Of a stretch of 25,117 bases of DNA, positions 7,097 to 14,861 are shown piece by piece. Both the position numbers and the translations under genes were made by a program. A model generated the notes under the pieces. The model was given only the letters and a program-made list of their open reading frames with translations, did no database searches and was not told the origin of the DNA. The stretch is from DASXIW01 sp036497785 (lineage in GTDB: Bacteria; Pseudomonadota; Alphaproteobacteria; Acetobacterales; Acetobacteraceae), in assembly GCA_036497785.1 (NCBI GenBank), contig DASXIW010000257.1:1-25117 (forward strand). Direction: 5' to 3'. Each line of letters opens with the position of its first letter. Positions within the stretch are counted from its first letter, which is position 1.

Positions 7097-8008
7097 TCAG
7101 GCGCGGATGATGGTCCCCTGGCCGCCTTCGGTGAACAATTCCAGCAGGCAGGCATGGGGCTGGCGGCCATCCAGGATCACCGCGCCCTTCGCGCCACGGC
7201 GCACCGCATCGACGCAATTCTCCACCTTCGGAATCATCCCGCCGGTGATGACGCCATTGGCGATCCCGGCCTCGACATCCGCCACCGTCATCTCGGGGAT
7301 CAGATTTTTGTCGGCATCCAGCACGCCCGGCACATCCGTCAGCATCAGCAACCGCGTCGCCCCCAGCGCGCCGGCCACGGCGCCCGCCACCGTGTCGGCG
7401 TTGATGTTGTAGGTTTGCCCATCGGCCCCTACGCCCACCGGCGCGATCACCGGAATGAGGCCCGCGCCCGTCAGCGCATGAATCACACGAACATCCACAT
7501 GTTCCGGCTCGCCGACAAAGCCGAGATCCAGCTCCCGCTCGATCCGGCTGCCGGGATCGACGGTCGTGCGCCGCAGCTTGCGCGCCGAGATCATGCCGCC
7601 ATCCTTGCCGCAAATGCCCACGGCCAACGCCCCGGCCCGGTTGATCAGGCCGGCGACATGCTTGTTCACCGTGCCCGCCAGAACCATCTCAACCACCTCG
7701 ACCATGGCCGCATCGGTCACGCGCAGCCCATCGATGAAGGTGGACTGAATCGCCAGCCGCTTCAGCATGGCGTTGATCTGCGGGCCGCCGCCATGCACCA
7801 CCACAGGGTTCACACCCACTTGCTTGAGCAGCGCAATGTCCCGGCCGAACATATGCGCCAAGGCTTCCTCACCCATGGCGTGGCCGCCATACTTCACCAC
7901 GATCGTGGCCCCGGCATAACGGCGCAGGAACGGCAAGGCATGGGCCAGGATCTTGGCCTGGTCCTGCGCGGATTCCCGCAAAGGTGCGTCGAAATCGTCG
8001 GTCATCAT
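7097..8008 (-). CDS. argB: Acetylglutamate kinase
   Basis: Phosphorylates N-acetyl-L-glutamate in the second step of arginine synthesis. The 303-residue chain has the amino acid kinase fold: VVKYGGHAM near 37-45 for ATP phosphate binding, VVVHGGGPQIN at 70-79 for substrate binding, and the NINADTVAGAVAGAL and LTDVPGV blocks typical of ArgB. Either of two adjacent ATG codons (8008, 8005) may be used; a GAGGGGGA ribosome binding site lies about 8 nt upstream of the first. In many alphaproteobacteria argB directly follows engB; here a repeat island of about 370 bp separates them. Confidence 0.96.
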   Translation of the reverse strand: MMTDDFDAPLRESAQDQAKILAHALPFLRRYAGATIVVKYGGHAMGEEALAHMFGRDIALLKQVGVNPVVVHGGGPQINAMLKRLAIQSTFIDGLRVTDAAMVEVVEMVLAGTVNKHVAGLINRAGALAVGICGKDGGMISARKLRRTTVDPGSRIERELDLGFVGEPEHVDVRVIHALTGAGLIPVIAPVGVGADGQTYNINADTVAGAVAGALGATRLLMLTDVPGVLDADKNLIPEMTVADVEAGIANGVITGGMIPKVENCVDAVRRGAKGAVILDGRQPHACLLELFTEGGQGTIIRA

Positions 8009-8045
8009 GGGCGGTTCCCCCTCGGTGCGGAACGTTAGCTAAGGC

Positions 8046-8374
8046 AAGGCCAGGGCTCTGCCCTGGACCCGTTCAAGGCGGAGCCTTGAAAATCCATTAC
8101 GATCGCGGCTGGATCGGTTGTCTTTGATGACGGCATCCATCTCGACGCGGAGGCCGGCGAAGCCCCAAAAATCTTGCGACCGCTCGAAACACGACGCGCT
8201 CCGTGATGTCCCTTGTCTGCGGCGCAAGCCAAGAAAGCCGTTATCAATCGAAGGCGGTCGCCACCGCAAGAGCGTAACGGATTGTCAAGGCTCCGCGACC
8301 GCTTGCGGCAAGCAAGCGGCTTGCCTGTCGCAGGCTTGCCCGGGTCCAGGGCAGAGCAGAGCCCTGGCCTTCCT
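8046..8374. repeat. Palindromic dispersed repeat, inverted pair (copy R2) filling the argB-engB gap
   Basis: The stretch 8009-8382 holds no convincing gene. A left copy (8046-8106) reads AAGGCCAGGGCTCTGCC, then GGACCC, then GGCGGAGCCTTGAAAATCC. A right copy (about 8263-8374) is its inverse. The right copy contains extra sequence that includes a perfect 8-bp hairpin (CCGCTTGC 8299-8306 with GCAAGCGG 8312-8319). About 150 bp of unrelated DNA lies between the copies. The right copy is immediately downstream of engB and could end or process that operon's transcript. It shares its unit with R1 at 88-208. No transposase is nearby. Confidence 0.7.
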
Positions 8375-8382
8375 TCCCTCCC

Positions 8383-9060
8383 TCACTCCGCCAACAGCGC
8401 CAAAGCCCCCCGCAACTCCGCGATCCCAAGCCCGGTTTCGCTGCTTGTGGTGATCATATCCATCAAGGCGGCCGGGTGTTTGCGTGCCATGGCGGCCACT
8501 TCCGCCTGTTTTGCCGCCAGGGCTGCCGGCTTCACGCTATCGGCTTTGGTCAGCACCAGCTGATAGGTCACGGCGGCGCGATCGAGCAGGCCCATCACGG
8601 CGATATCGGAGTCTTTCAGTTCGATCCGCGCATCCAGGAGCAACACCACGCGGCGCAGAGTGGGGCGGCCGCGCAGGAACTCGAACATCAGGCCCTGCCA
8701 ATCCTCCTTCACGTCCTTGGCGGCCTGGGCGTAGCCGTAGCCCGGCATGTCCACCAGCACCAGCCGGCCGGCGAGGTTGAAGAAGTTCAGCTGCTTGGTG
8801 CGCCCAGGCTGACTGGAGGCGCGGGCCAGTGCCTTTTGGCCGGCCAGCGCGTTGATCAGCGAGGATTTGCCCACATTGGACCGGCCCGCGAAGGCGATCT
8901 CGGGCCCGTCTGGTTCCGGCAGTTGGTCGAGGCGTTGGGCCGCGTAGAAGAACTTGCATTCCCCCGCGAACAGCAGACGCCCGGCCTCGATCTCGGCCAG
9001 ACGCTGCTCTTCGAGCTGCTCGGGCGTTGGTGCGCCAAGCAGAGGCGGGATTTCCGGCAT
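8383..9060 (-). CDS. engB: Ribosome biogenesis GTPase YihA/YsxC/EngB
   Basis: An essential-type GTPase that assists large ribosomal subunit assembly. The 225-residue chain has the EngB motifs: G1 GRSNVGKS at 59-66, the switch region SQPGRTKQLNFF, G3 DMPGYGYA from 104 and G4 TKAD at 171-174. Its N-terminal 30 residues are an acidic extension of the kind common in alphaproteobacterial homologues. The ATG at 9060 is 7 nt after the yidC stop, so it is part of the rpmH-rnpA-yidD-yidC operon. Repeat R2 follows directly. Confidence 0.96.
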   Translation of the reverse strand: MPEIPPLLGAPTPEQLEEQRLAEIEAGRLLFAGECKFFYAAQRLDQLPEPDGPEIAFAGRSNVGKSSLINALAGQKALARASSQPGRTKQLNFFNLAGRLVLVDMPGYGYAQAAKDVKEDWQGLMFEFLRGRPTLRRVVLLLDARIELKDSDIAVMGLLDRAAVTYQLVLTKADSVKPAALAAKQAEVAAMARKHPAALMDMITTSSETGLGIAELRGALALLAE

Positions 9061-9067
9061 TGCCCCG

Positions 9068-10825
9068 TCAGGTGCGGGCGAGGCTGGGCTTGGCGAGCCG
9101 GGTTTGGCGCATGATCACCCATTGCTGCGCGATCGTCAGCGTGTTGTTCCAACTCCAGTAGATCACCAGCCCCGCTGGGAACCGCGCCAGCATGAACATG
9201 AAGATCAACGGCATGAACTGGAAGATCTTGGCCTGTACCGGGTCCGGCGGCGGCGGGTTGAGCTTCTGCTGCATGAACATGGTGAAGCCCATGATCAGCG
9301 GCCAGGCGCCGAGATGCAGGAAGGGCGCGATGGTGCTGGGATCGAACGGGATCAGCCCGAACAGGTTGAACACGTTGGTGGGATCGGGCACCGACAGGTC
9401 GTGAATCCAGCCAAAGAACGGCGCCTGCCGCATCTCGATGGTGGTGTAGATCACCTTATACAGCGAGAAGAACACCGGGATCTGAATCACCATCGGCAGG
9501 CAGCCGCTGACCGGGTTCACCTTCTCGGTCTTGTATAGCTGCATGGTGGCGGATTGCAGCTTGGCCGGCTCGTCTTTGTACTGGTCGCGCAGCGCCTGGA
9601 TCTTCGGCCCGAGCAGCTTCATCTTGCTCATGGAGCGATAGGATCTGTTGGCGAGCGGGAAAAACAGCCCCTTCACGCAGACCGTGAACACCATGATCGC
9701 CAGACCGAAATTGCCCAGCAGCGTGTTCAGCCAGTCGATCGCGTAGAAGAACGGCTTGGTGATGAAAAAGAACCAGCCCCAGTCGACGGCGTAGGAGAAA
9801 TTCGGAACGTGGCCCTGCGTCTCGTACCGATCGAGCAGATGCACTTCCTTGGCGCCGGTGAACACCCGGCTGGAAAGCTCGCTTTGGGCGCCCGGCGCGA
9901 TCTGTTCGGGCTGCTGGGTGACCATGTACATCTGGTAGCTGTCGCCGCCGTCATTGGCATAGCGGAAGGCCGAGGTGACGGGCACGGACTGGTCCGGCAC
10001 CAGCGCGATCAGCCAGTATTTGTCTGTGATGCCACCCCATCCGCCGGTGGTCGGCTGGGAGAAGGCCGGGGCGCCGCCGTTCTTCTGGGCGTCGCTCTTC
10101 GCTTCGGAATACTTCACTTCCTTCAGATGGCCATCCAGCCAGCCGACCATGCCCTCATGCAGCACGTAGGTGCCCAGCACGGCGGGGGTGTAGTCGCGGC
10201 TGATACGGGACCACGGATAAAGCGTGACCGGCGTGGTCCCAGTGTTGCGTACGCGCTGCTGCGCCGTGAACATGAAGTTGTCGTCGATCGCCAGCGCGAT
10301 CTCGAACACCAGCCCCTGGCCGTTATCCCAGCTCAGCGTCACCGGCTTGTCCACGCCCAGCTCGTTGCCCGAGGCGGTCCACAGCGTGTTGCTGTCCGGC
10401 ACCTTCACGGTGCTGCCGGCAGGCCCGCTCCAGCCGAACTGCACGTAATAGGGCTGCGGGTTGGATTTGGGCTCCAGGATACGCACCTGGGGCGAAGTCG
10501 GGTCGGTCGTCTCGCGGTAGTCGCGCAGCACGATGTCGTCCAGCCGGGCGCCGATCAGGCTGATGCTGCCCAGCACGCGGGGGGCGTTGATCTTGAGGCG
10601 AGGCACCTCGCGGGGTGGCGTCGTGGCGCTTGCAACCGCCCCTGGCGGCGTCGGTACCGCGCCCGGCGCTACCGGCTTCTCGCTGGATGCGGTCTGACCC
10701 GGCGCGCTTTCTTCGCCAGCGGTTTGCGGCGTCACCGCATGCTGCGGGCGCGGCATCAGCCATTGGAAACCCAGCAGGATCGCGAGTGAGATCGCAATTG
10801 CGAGGATCAGGCGTTTCTGGTCCAT
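9068..10825 (-). CDS. yidC: Membrane protein insertase YidC
   Basis: Inserts inner-membrane proteins alone or with the Sec translocon. At 585 residues it has the Gram-negative form: an N-terminal anchor helix (about 6-24), a Pro/Ala-rich linker, a large periplasmic P1 domain, then the conserved core of five helices, including SYRSMSKMKLLGPKIQALRDQYK on the cytoplasmic hairpin and NPVSGCLPMVIQIPVFFSLY. The tail is short and basic. Its ATG overlaps the stop of yidD (TGATG), giving translational coupling, and engB follows 7 nt after its stop. Confidence 0.97.
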   Translation of the reverse strand: MDQKRLILAIAISLAILLGFQWLMPRPQHAVTPQTAGEESAPGQTASSEKPVAPGAVPTPPGAVASATTPPREVPRLKINAPRVLGSISLIGARLDDIVLRDYRETTDPTSPQVRILEPKSNPQPYYVQFGWSGPAGSTVKVPDSNTLWTASGNELGVDKPVTLSWDNGQGLVFEIALAIDDNFMFTAQQRVRNTGTTPVTLYPWSRISRDYTPAVLGTYVLHEGMVGWLDGHLKEVKYSEAKSDAQKNGGAPAFSQPTTGGWGGITDKYWLIALVPDQSVPVTSAFRYANDGGDSYQMYMVTQQPEQIAPGAQSELSSRVFTGAKEVHLLDRYETQGHVPNFSYAVDWGWFFFITKPFFYAIDWLNTLLGNFGLAIMVFTVCVKGLFFPLANRSYRSMSKMKLLGPKIQALRDQYKDEPAKLQSATMQLYKTEKVNPVSGCLPMVIQIPVFFSLYKVIYTTIEMRQAPFFGWIHDLSVPDPTNVFNLFGLIPFDPSTIAPFLHLGAWPLIMGFTMFMQQKLNPPPPDPVQAKIFQFMPLIFMFMLARFPAGLVIYWSWNNTLTIAQQWVIMRQTRLAKPSLART

Positions 10826-11103
10826 CAGGATGCCGTCCGACCTGGTGTGGGTGAGGGGGAAGAGGCTGGCGAGGAAGAAATTGGGGCCGGAACGGGGTCG
10901 TCACCACCCTCGTGCCAGGGATTGCAACGCAAAATGCGCTTGGCCGCGAGCGCGCTGCCGCGCAGCGCGCCATGCTTGCTCAGCGCTTCGATCGCGTAGT
11001 GGCTGCAGCTCGGCTCGAACCGGCAATTGGCGCCGATTATCGGGCGGATGGTCCATTGATATACGCGCACAGCGCCGGCCAGGACCGATGCGGCGGGTGT
11101 CAT
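10825..11103 (-). CDS. yidD: Membrane protein insertion efficiency factor YidD
   Basis: A 92-residue protein with the YidD signature CRFEPSCSHYAIEAL near 27-41 and CNPWHEGGDDPV further on, preceded by an amphipathic N-terminal stretch that associates with the membrane. The family helps YidC-dependent insertion. The last about 20 residues are Ser/Pro-rich and variable. Its start overlaps the rnpA stop (ATGA) and its stop overlaps the yidC start, so all three are translated as a coupled set. Confidence 0.95.
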   Translation of the reverse strand: MTPAASVLAGAVRVYQWTIRPIIGANCRFEPSCSHYAIEALSKHGALRGSALAAKRILRCNPWHEGGDDPVPAPISSSPASSPSPTPGRTAS

Positions 11104-11441
11104 ACGACGCCGGCCTTGCTCAGCGCCCGGCGCAGATCGTCGGTCAGGTCGCCGAAATCGCGGCCGCGCGTGGCCTCGCGCCCGATCAGGACCAGATCGA
11201 CCCCCGCCAGAGGCTGGGTACGCAGCAAAAGCCGCGCGGCTTCCTTCAGCCGGCGGCGGGTGCGATTGCGGATCACGGCATTGCCGACCTTCTTGGTCAC
11301 CGTGAAGCCCAGCCTGGCGGGTCCCTCATCGGCCCGGGGCAATGCCTGCAGCACGAGCCCGTGCACCGCGGCTTTGCGGCCTTTGGCGGCCACCTGCAGG
11401 AACTCCGCACGGCGTTTGAGGCGCTGTGCCGCCGGCGCCAT
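11100..11441 (-). CDS. rnpA: Ribonuclease P protein component
   Basis: Binds the RNase P RNA and helps it remove 5' leaders from tRNA precursors. The start at ATG 11441 gives 113 residues, the normal family size; a longer upstream reading frame would run back into rpmH. The RNA-binding signature KKVGNAVIRNRTRRRLKEA with the RNRxxR core is present, after LKRRAEFLQV at the N-terminus. It begins 82 bp after rpmH, and its stop overlaps the yidD start. Confidence 0.95.
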   Translation of the reverse strand: MAPAAQRLKRRAEFLQVAAKGRKAAVHGLVLQALPRADEGPARLGFTVTKKVGNAVIRNRTRRRLKEAARLLLRTQPLAGVDLVLIGREATRGRDFGDLTDDLRRALSKAGVV

Positions 11442-11523
11442 GGCTGGTCTCCGAAAACAGACCGTGATGCCGATCAGGCGGCCGAAGCGGCGGAGCGAGA
11501 TGCCCAGCCGATCGGCGTCCCAA

Positions 11524-11658
11524 TCAGGCGGACAGACGCTTGCGGCCCTTGGCGCGACGATTGGCCAGGACATTGCGGCCGCCGACGGTCGCCATACGGG
11601 TACGGAAGCCGTGGCGGCGCTTGCGAACCAGCTTCGAGGGTTGATAAGTGCGCTTCAC
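11524..11658 (-). CDS. rpmH: 50S ribosomal protein L34
   Basis: A 44-residue, very basic protein reading (M)KRTYQPSKLVRKRRHGF through to GRKRLSA, the complete universal L34 sequence. It uses a GTG start at 11658. An ATG 5 nt upstream is in another frame and stops after two codons, and GGAG just before it serves as the ribosome binding site. As in most bacteria it heads the cluster containing rnpA and yidC. Confidence 0.97.
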   Translation of the reverse strand: MKRTYQPSKLVRKRRHGFRTRMATVGGRNVLANRRAKGRKRLSA

Positions 11659-11674
11659 GACATTCTCCGGTTTC

Positions 11675-11747
11675 GCGTGGACACGCCCGCACCGGACATC
11701 ACCAGATGTCCCGGAACGAACACATGCGGGACCCGTGGCGAGGTCCC
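11675..11747 (-). promoter_or_regulatory. Series of three hairpins upstream of rpmH
   Basis: On the - strand, between the predicted rpmH promoter area and its GTG start, are three successive stems: GGGACC/GGTCCC (11728-11747, 8-nt loop), GACATC/GATGTC extended to 9 bp with one bulge (11692-11714, 4-nt loop), and GCGT/ACGC (11675-11686, 4-nt loop). They could be a structured 5' leader, or binding sites. No known r-protein leader motif is recognised. Confidence 0.35.
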
Positions 11748-11963
11748 GTTGCAGGCGGCGGCTTATAGGGGGATGGGGCCTGCCACGTCAACTATTGCCA
11801 CGCATCGCCGCCAATCCGTCATGAAACCAATGCGGCGTGGCGGTCCAGGCGCCGCTGCCTCCTGGCTATGCCGGTCGGGAGGCTTGCGTCACCAAGTGGC
11901 TGCTATCACGATTTCCGTGATCTGCCGATTGCCCTCGGGTCAAAGCCGGCGCAGTTTCATGCC

Positions 11964-12905
11964 ATGAAACTACGCGACGACGGTGGCCGCGAGGGCGTGG
12001 CCCTAGCCCTGCAAGGCGGCGGTGTGCATGGTGCCTATGCTTGGGGCGTCCTCGACCGGCTATTGCAGGACGGTCTGCAGGTCGGCCGCGTTTGTGGCGT
12101 GTCGTCCGGAGCGCTGCTGGGCGTGATGCTGGTGCAGGGGCTGGTGAAGAACGGCCCGGCTGGCGCGAGGCAGGAGATGGGGCGGTTGTGGGAACGTGTT
12201 GGCCAAGCCCACGCCCTCAGCCCGCTACAGGGCGGCCCAATGGATCGCTGGCTGTCCTGGGGGTCGGAAATCGGCAACAACCTGATGTGGCAGGGGATGG
12301 AGACGGCGCTGCGCATGTTCAGCCCGTCTCAGCTCAATCCGTTCAACCACAATCCGCTGCGCGCCGTGATCGCCGATCTCCTGGATCATGATGCGCTATG
12401 CCATCCAACGGCGCTCCCGCTCACCGTCGCCGCGACCGATGTGGAGACCGGCGCGTCGGTGCAGTGGACCAACCGGGCCATCACCGTCGAGGTTCTTCTC
12501 GCCTCATGCTGCCTGCCCTTCGTGTTCCATGCAGTGCAGATCGAGGGTCGCGCTTATTGGGATGGCGGCTATTCCGGCAATCCGCCCTTGGCGCCGCTGC
12601 TGCGCCCGGACCCGCCGCGCGAATTGGTGTTGATCCGCGCCCAGCCATCCCGCCGGCCCGGAGTGCCCAGCTCGCCCGCGGAAATCCTCAACCGGGTGAA
12701 CGAAATCGCCTGCCATAGCGTGCTGGATGCCGAGTTGGCGGCGTTGTCCCAGCGCACGCTCATGCGCAGCTATGACGCGGACAAGGTTCTGAACGAGCTG
12801 CATTTGTCGTCCAAATTCAGCGCCGACATAGGTTTCCTGAATCGCCTGTTCGACGCCGGGCGCGCCGCCGCCGCGTTCTCGCCGGCGACGTCCGCGCGAG
12901 CTTGA
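11964..12905 (+). CDS. Patatin-like phospholipase
   Basis: A 313-residue acyl hydrolase of the patatin family, which cleaves acyl groups from membrane lipids with a Ser-Asp dyad. The oxyanion-hole motif LQGGGVHGAY is at 16-25, the nucleophile motif GVSSG at 45-49 (Ser47), and the aspartate motif DGG at 200-202 followed by YSGNPP. There is no signal peptide, so it is probably cytoplasmic or membrane-associated. I chose ATG 11964 because the family begins only about ten residues before the GGG motif; the ribosome binding site is poor, and an in-frame ATG at 11868 would add 32 residues. The next small gene overlaps or abuts its end. About 300 bp upstream, shared with the divergent rpmH, holds only the rpmH leader hairpins. 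Confidence 0.92.
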   Translation: MKLRDDGGREGVALALQGGGVHGAYAWGVLDRLLQDGLQVGRVCGVSSGALLGVMLVQGLVKNGPAGARQEMGRLWERVGQAHALSPLQGGPMDRWLSWGSEIGNNLMWQGMETALRMFSPSQLNPFNHNPLRAVIADLLDHDALCHPTALPLTVAATDVETGASVQWTNRAITVEVLLASCCLPFVFHAVQIEGRAYWDGGYSGNPPLAPLLRPDPPRELVLIRAQPSRRPGVPSSPAEILNRVNEIACHSVLDAELAALSQRTLMRSYDADKVLNELHLSSKFSADIGFLNRLFDAGRAAAAFSPATSARA

Positions 12906-12907
12906 GC

Positions 12908-13255
12908 GTGACGAACACCATGTCAGCGCTGGTCGCCGCGTTGGCCGCTTTGGCGGGGGGGGCCGCGGTGGCCGCGGCGATGCTGCCGGCGCGGCGGCGC
13001 CAGCGGCAACGCGAGGCAGACATGGCAAAACAGCTCGCCAAGCTGTGCCACGACCTGCGCGGCGCACTCGCCCCGGGCCTGCTGATGACCGAGCGGCTGG
13101 AAACACACCCGGACGCGACCGTGCGCCAATCGGTCACGGTTATCATGAACAGCATGGAGCGGGCGTCGGCCTTGATAACGGGATCGGCGAGCGCGCCTAA
13201 CGGGGAGACGGCGACGCCAGCGCAGGATTGCGCGAAACCCGGGCGTGCGCGATAG
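12908..13255 (+). CDS. Small membrane protein with histidine-kinase-like H-box, no ATPase domain
   Basis: A 115-residue protein (GTG start at 12908; ATG 12920 is an alternative). Residues 5-26 form one membrane helix rich in Ala. Then a basic stretch and a segment reading KLCHDLRGALAP with His48 resemble the dimerisation/phosphoacceptor helix of histidine kinases, followed by a second helix with MNSMERASALI. The ATP-binding domain is absent; the gene simply ends. It begins 2 nt after the patatin stop and is probably cotranscribed with it. It could be a phosphorelay dimerisation module, a truncated kinase, or an unrelated helical hairpin. The function is inferred only from the H-box. Confidence 0.6.
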   Translation: MTNTMSALVAALAALAGGAAVAAAMLPARRRQRQREADMAKQLAKLCHDLRGALAPGLLMTERLETHPDATVRQSVTVIMNSMERASALITGSASAPNGETATPAQDCAKPGRAR

Positions 13256-13256
13256 C

Positions 13257-14042
13257 TCAGACCGCCGGAATCGCGGCCTGCAGCGCCTCGGCTATGCCCG
13301 GCGCCGCCGCCATTATGGCGTTGCCTTTGGTCAGGCCGTCACCTTCCAGAAAGGGCGAAACCACGGCGCTCGCTGCCGAAAGGATCGCCAGGGCGGCCGC
13401 CACGTCCCACAGATTGATGTGCAGCTCCACATAGGCATCGACCCGGCCGGCGGCCACATCGGCCAGGCCCATCGCGCCGGAACCGCCGGCGCGCAGCGTC
13501 GCGCCCTGGGCCATGATGTTCTCGACCAGCCTGAAATACGGCGCATTCGGCAGGCGTGGCGACCAGCCGCATTCCACGGTGGCGCGCGACAGATCGGTGG
13601 TGGTGGCGGCGCGGATCAGGGCGTTGTTCAGCGTCGCCCCGCCCCCCTGGCGTGCGGCAAACACTTCGCCCAGGGCCGGCGCCACCAGCACGCCCAGCAA
13701 TGCCGTACGGTCCTCGATCAGCCCGAGCGACACGCAGAAGCGCGAGCCGCCGCGCGCGTAGTTGGCGGTGCCGTCGATCGGGTCAACCACCCAGCGCAGC
13801 GCCCCCTCACGCCCGCGCCCGCTCTCCTCGCCTTCGAAGCCGTCTTCGGGGAAGGCGGCGGCGAGGGCGTCGGAGAGGAATGCCTCCACGGCGCCATCCG
13901 CCTCGGTCAGCCAGTCCTGCGCGCCCTTCAGCGTGGCCACTGGCGCGCCAGGCGGCGGGCGCAGGCGCAGCGCCAGCTGGCCGGCTTTCTCGGCCAGTTT
14001 GACGGCGACATCCAGGCGGCGTTGCAGGGCGGATTCGGGCAT
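13257..14042 (-). CDS. Inositol monophosphatase family protein
   Basis: A 261-residue Mg2+-dependent phosphatase of the IMPase/HisN/CysQ superfamily. Metal ligands are visible: GEE at 71-73, DPIDGTANY at 87-95, and WD at 212-213. The substrate could be inositol phosphate, histidinol phosphate or 3'-phosphoadenosine phosphate; I cannot separate these by eye. It lies 15 bp after the ABC permease gene on the same strand, so it was probably part of a sugar or polyol phosphate uptake operon. It ends 1 nt from the convergent small H-box gene. Confidence 0.92.
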   Translation of the reverse strand: MPESALQRRLDVAVKLAEKAGQLALRLRPPPGAPVATLKGAQDWLTEADGAVEAFLSDALAAAFPEDGFEGEESGRGREGALRWVVDPIDGTANYARGGSRFCVSLGLIEDRTALLGVLVAPALGEVFAARQGGGATLNNALIRAATTTDLSRATVECGWSPRLPNAPYFRLVENIMAQGATLRAGGSGAMGLADVAAGRVDAYVELHINLWDVAAALAILSAASAVVSPFLEGDGLTKGNAIMAAAPGIAEALQAAIPAV

Positions 14043-14057
14043 GGGCGGCTCCAGGGG

Positions 14058-14861
14058 TTAACGGATTCCGGCGCGCATGAAACTCTGCACGAACTGGCGC
14101 TGGAACAGCAGGCAGGCCACTAACAGCGGGGCGCTGCTCGTCAGCGTGGCGGCGGTGATGATGGACCCGTCGATGCCCTGGCCGGTAGAGGCGAAGACGG
14201 ACAGCCCGACCGTCAGCGGCCTTGTGGTGACGGAGTTGGTGATAACCAGCGGCCACAGGAAATTGTTCCAGTGATAGCTGACGCTGACCAGCCCATAGGC
14301 GATGTAGGTCGGGCGGGCCAGCGGCACATAGACGCGCCATAGCCGGCTCAGCAGCGAGCTGCCCTCCAGCCCCGCCGCGTCCTCCAACTCCTGTGGCACA
14401 GTTCGAAAAGTCTGGCGCAGCAGGAAGATGCCGAAGGCGGAGCCGAGATAAGGCAGCGCGATCGCCAGAATGGTGTCCACCAGATGCAGCTGCGCCATGA
14501 TGCGGCAATTGCCGACCAGCAGCACGTCCGGCATCACCATCAACTGTAGCAGCACCATGGCGAAGATCAGATCGCGGCCGGGGAAGTTCATGCGCGCGAA
14601 GGCGAAGGCGGCCGGGGTGCAGATCACGAACTGCGCCACCAGCACCATGGTGACGAGGATGACCGTGTTCACCAAATACCGCGCGACGGGTGCCGCATCC
14701 CAGGCCTGACGGAAATTATGCAGGGTCAGCGGTGCGGCGAGATCGAAATGCGTGGCGCAGGCGGCGGGGTGGAAGGCGGTCCAGACGGCATAGAGCAGCG
14801 GCAGGATCCACAGCACGCCCAGCAGCCACGCGCCCACGACCTCAGGTGCTCGCGTGCTCAC
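14058..14861 (-). CDS. ABC transporter permease, UgpE-like
   Basis: A 267-residue inner-membrane permease of the sugar/glycerol-3-phosphate (MalG/UgpE) family with six predicted helices. The cytoplasmic EAA loop reads ELEDAAGLEGSSLLSRLWRV, then LPLARP-type residues, and it ends QRQFVQSFMRAGIR, close to the family's QRYFVxGLTAGAVK end. It starts with GTG at 14861, overlapping the TGA stop of the upstream gene (GTGA). The sequence looks intact, but its partner UgpA-like permease survives only as a tail fused to the ATPase, and no substrate-binding protein is present in the window, so the importer is probably not functional as encoded here. Confidence 0.88.
   Translation of the reverse strand: MSTRAPEVVGAWLLGVLWILPLLYAVWTAFHPAACATHFDLAAPLTLHNFRQAWDAAPVARYLVNTVILVTMVLVAQFVICTPAAFAFARMNFPGRDLIFAMVLLQLMVMPDVLLVGNCRIMAQLHLVDTILAIALPYLGSAFGIFLLRQTFRTVPQELEDAAGLEGSSLLSRLWRVYVPLARPTYIAYGLVSVSYHWNNFLWPLVITNSVTTRPLTVGLSVFASTGQGIDGSIITAATLTSSAPLLVACLLFQRQFVQSFMRAGIR

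Noticed and set aside
8035..8269. Small - strand frames inside the repeat island
   Set aside because: They run through both repeat arms and show only repeat-derived peptide sequence.
8299..8340. Short GCTTGC/GCAAGC repeats as a CRISPR-like array
   Set aside because: They form hairpin arms, not regularly spaced direct repeats with spacers, and no cas gene is present.
11442..11573. N-terminal extension of rnpA
   Set aside because: It would overlap the end of rpmH and make the protein 44 residues longer than the family norm.
10830..11967. Long + strand frames over rpmH, rnpA and yidD
   Set aside because: They are shadows of three universally conserved genes; no recognisable domain.
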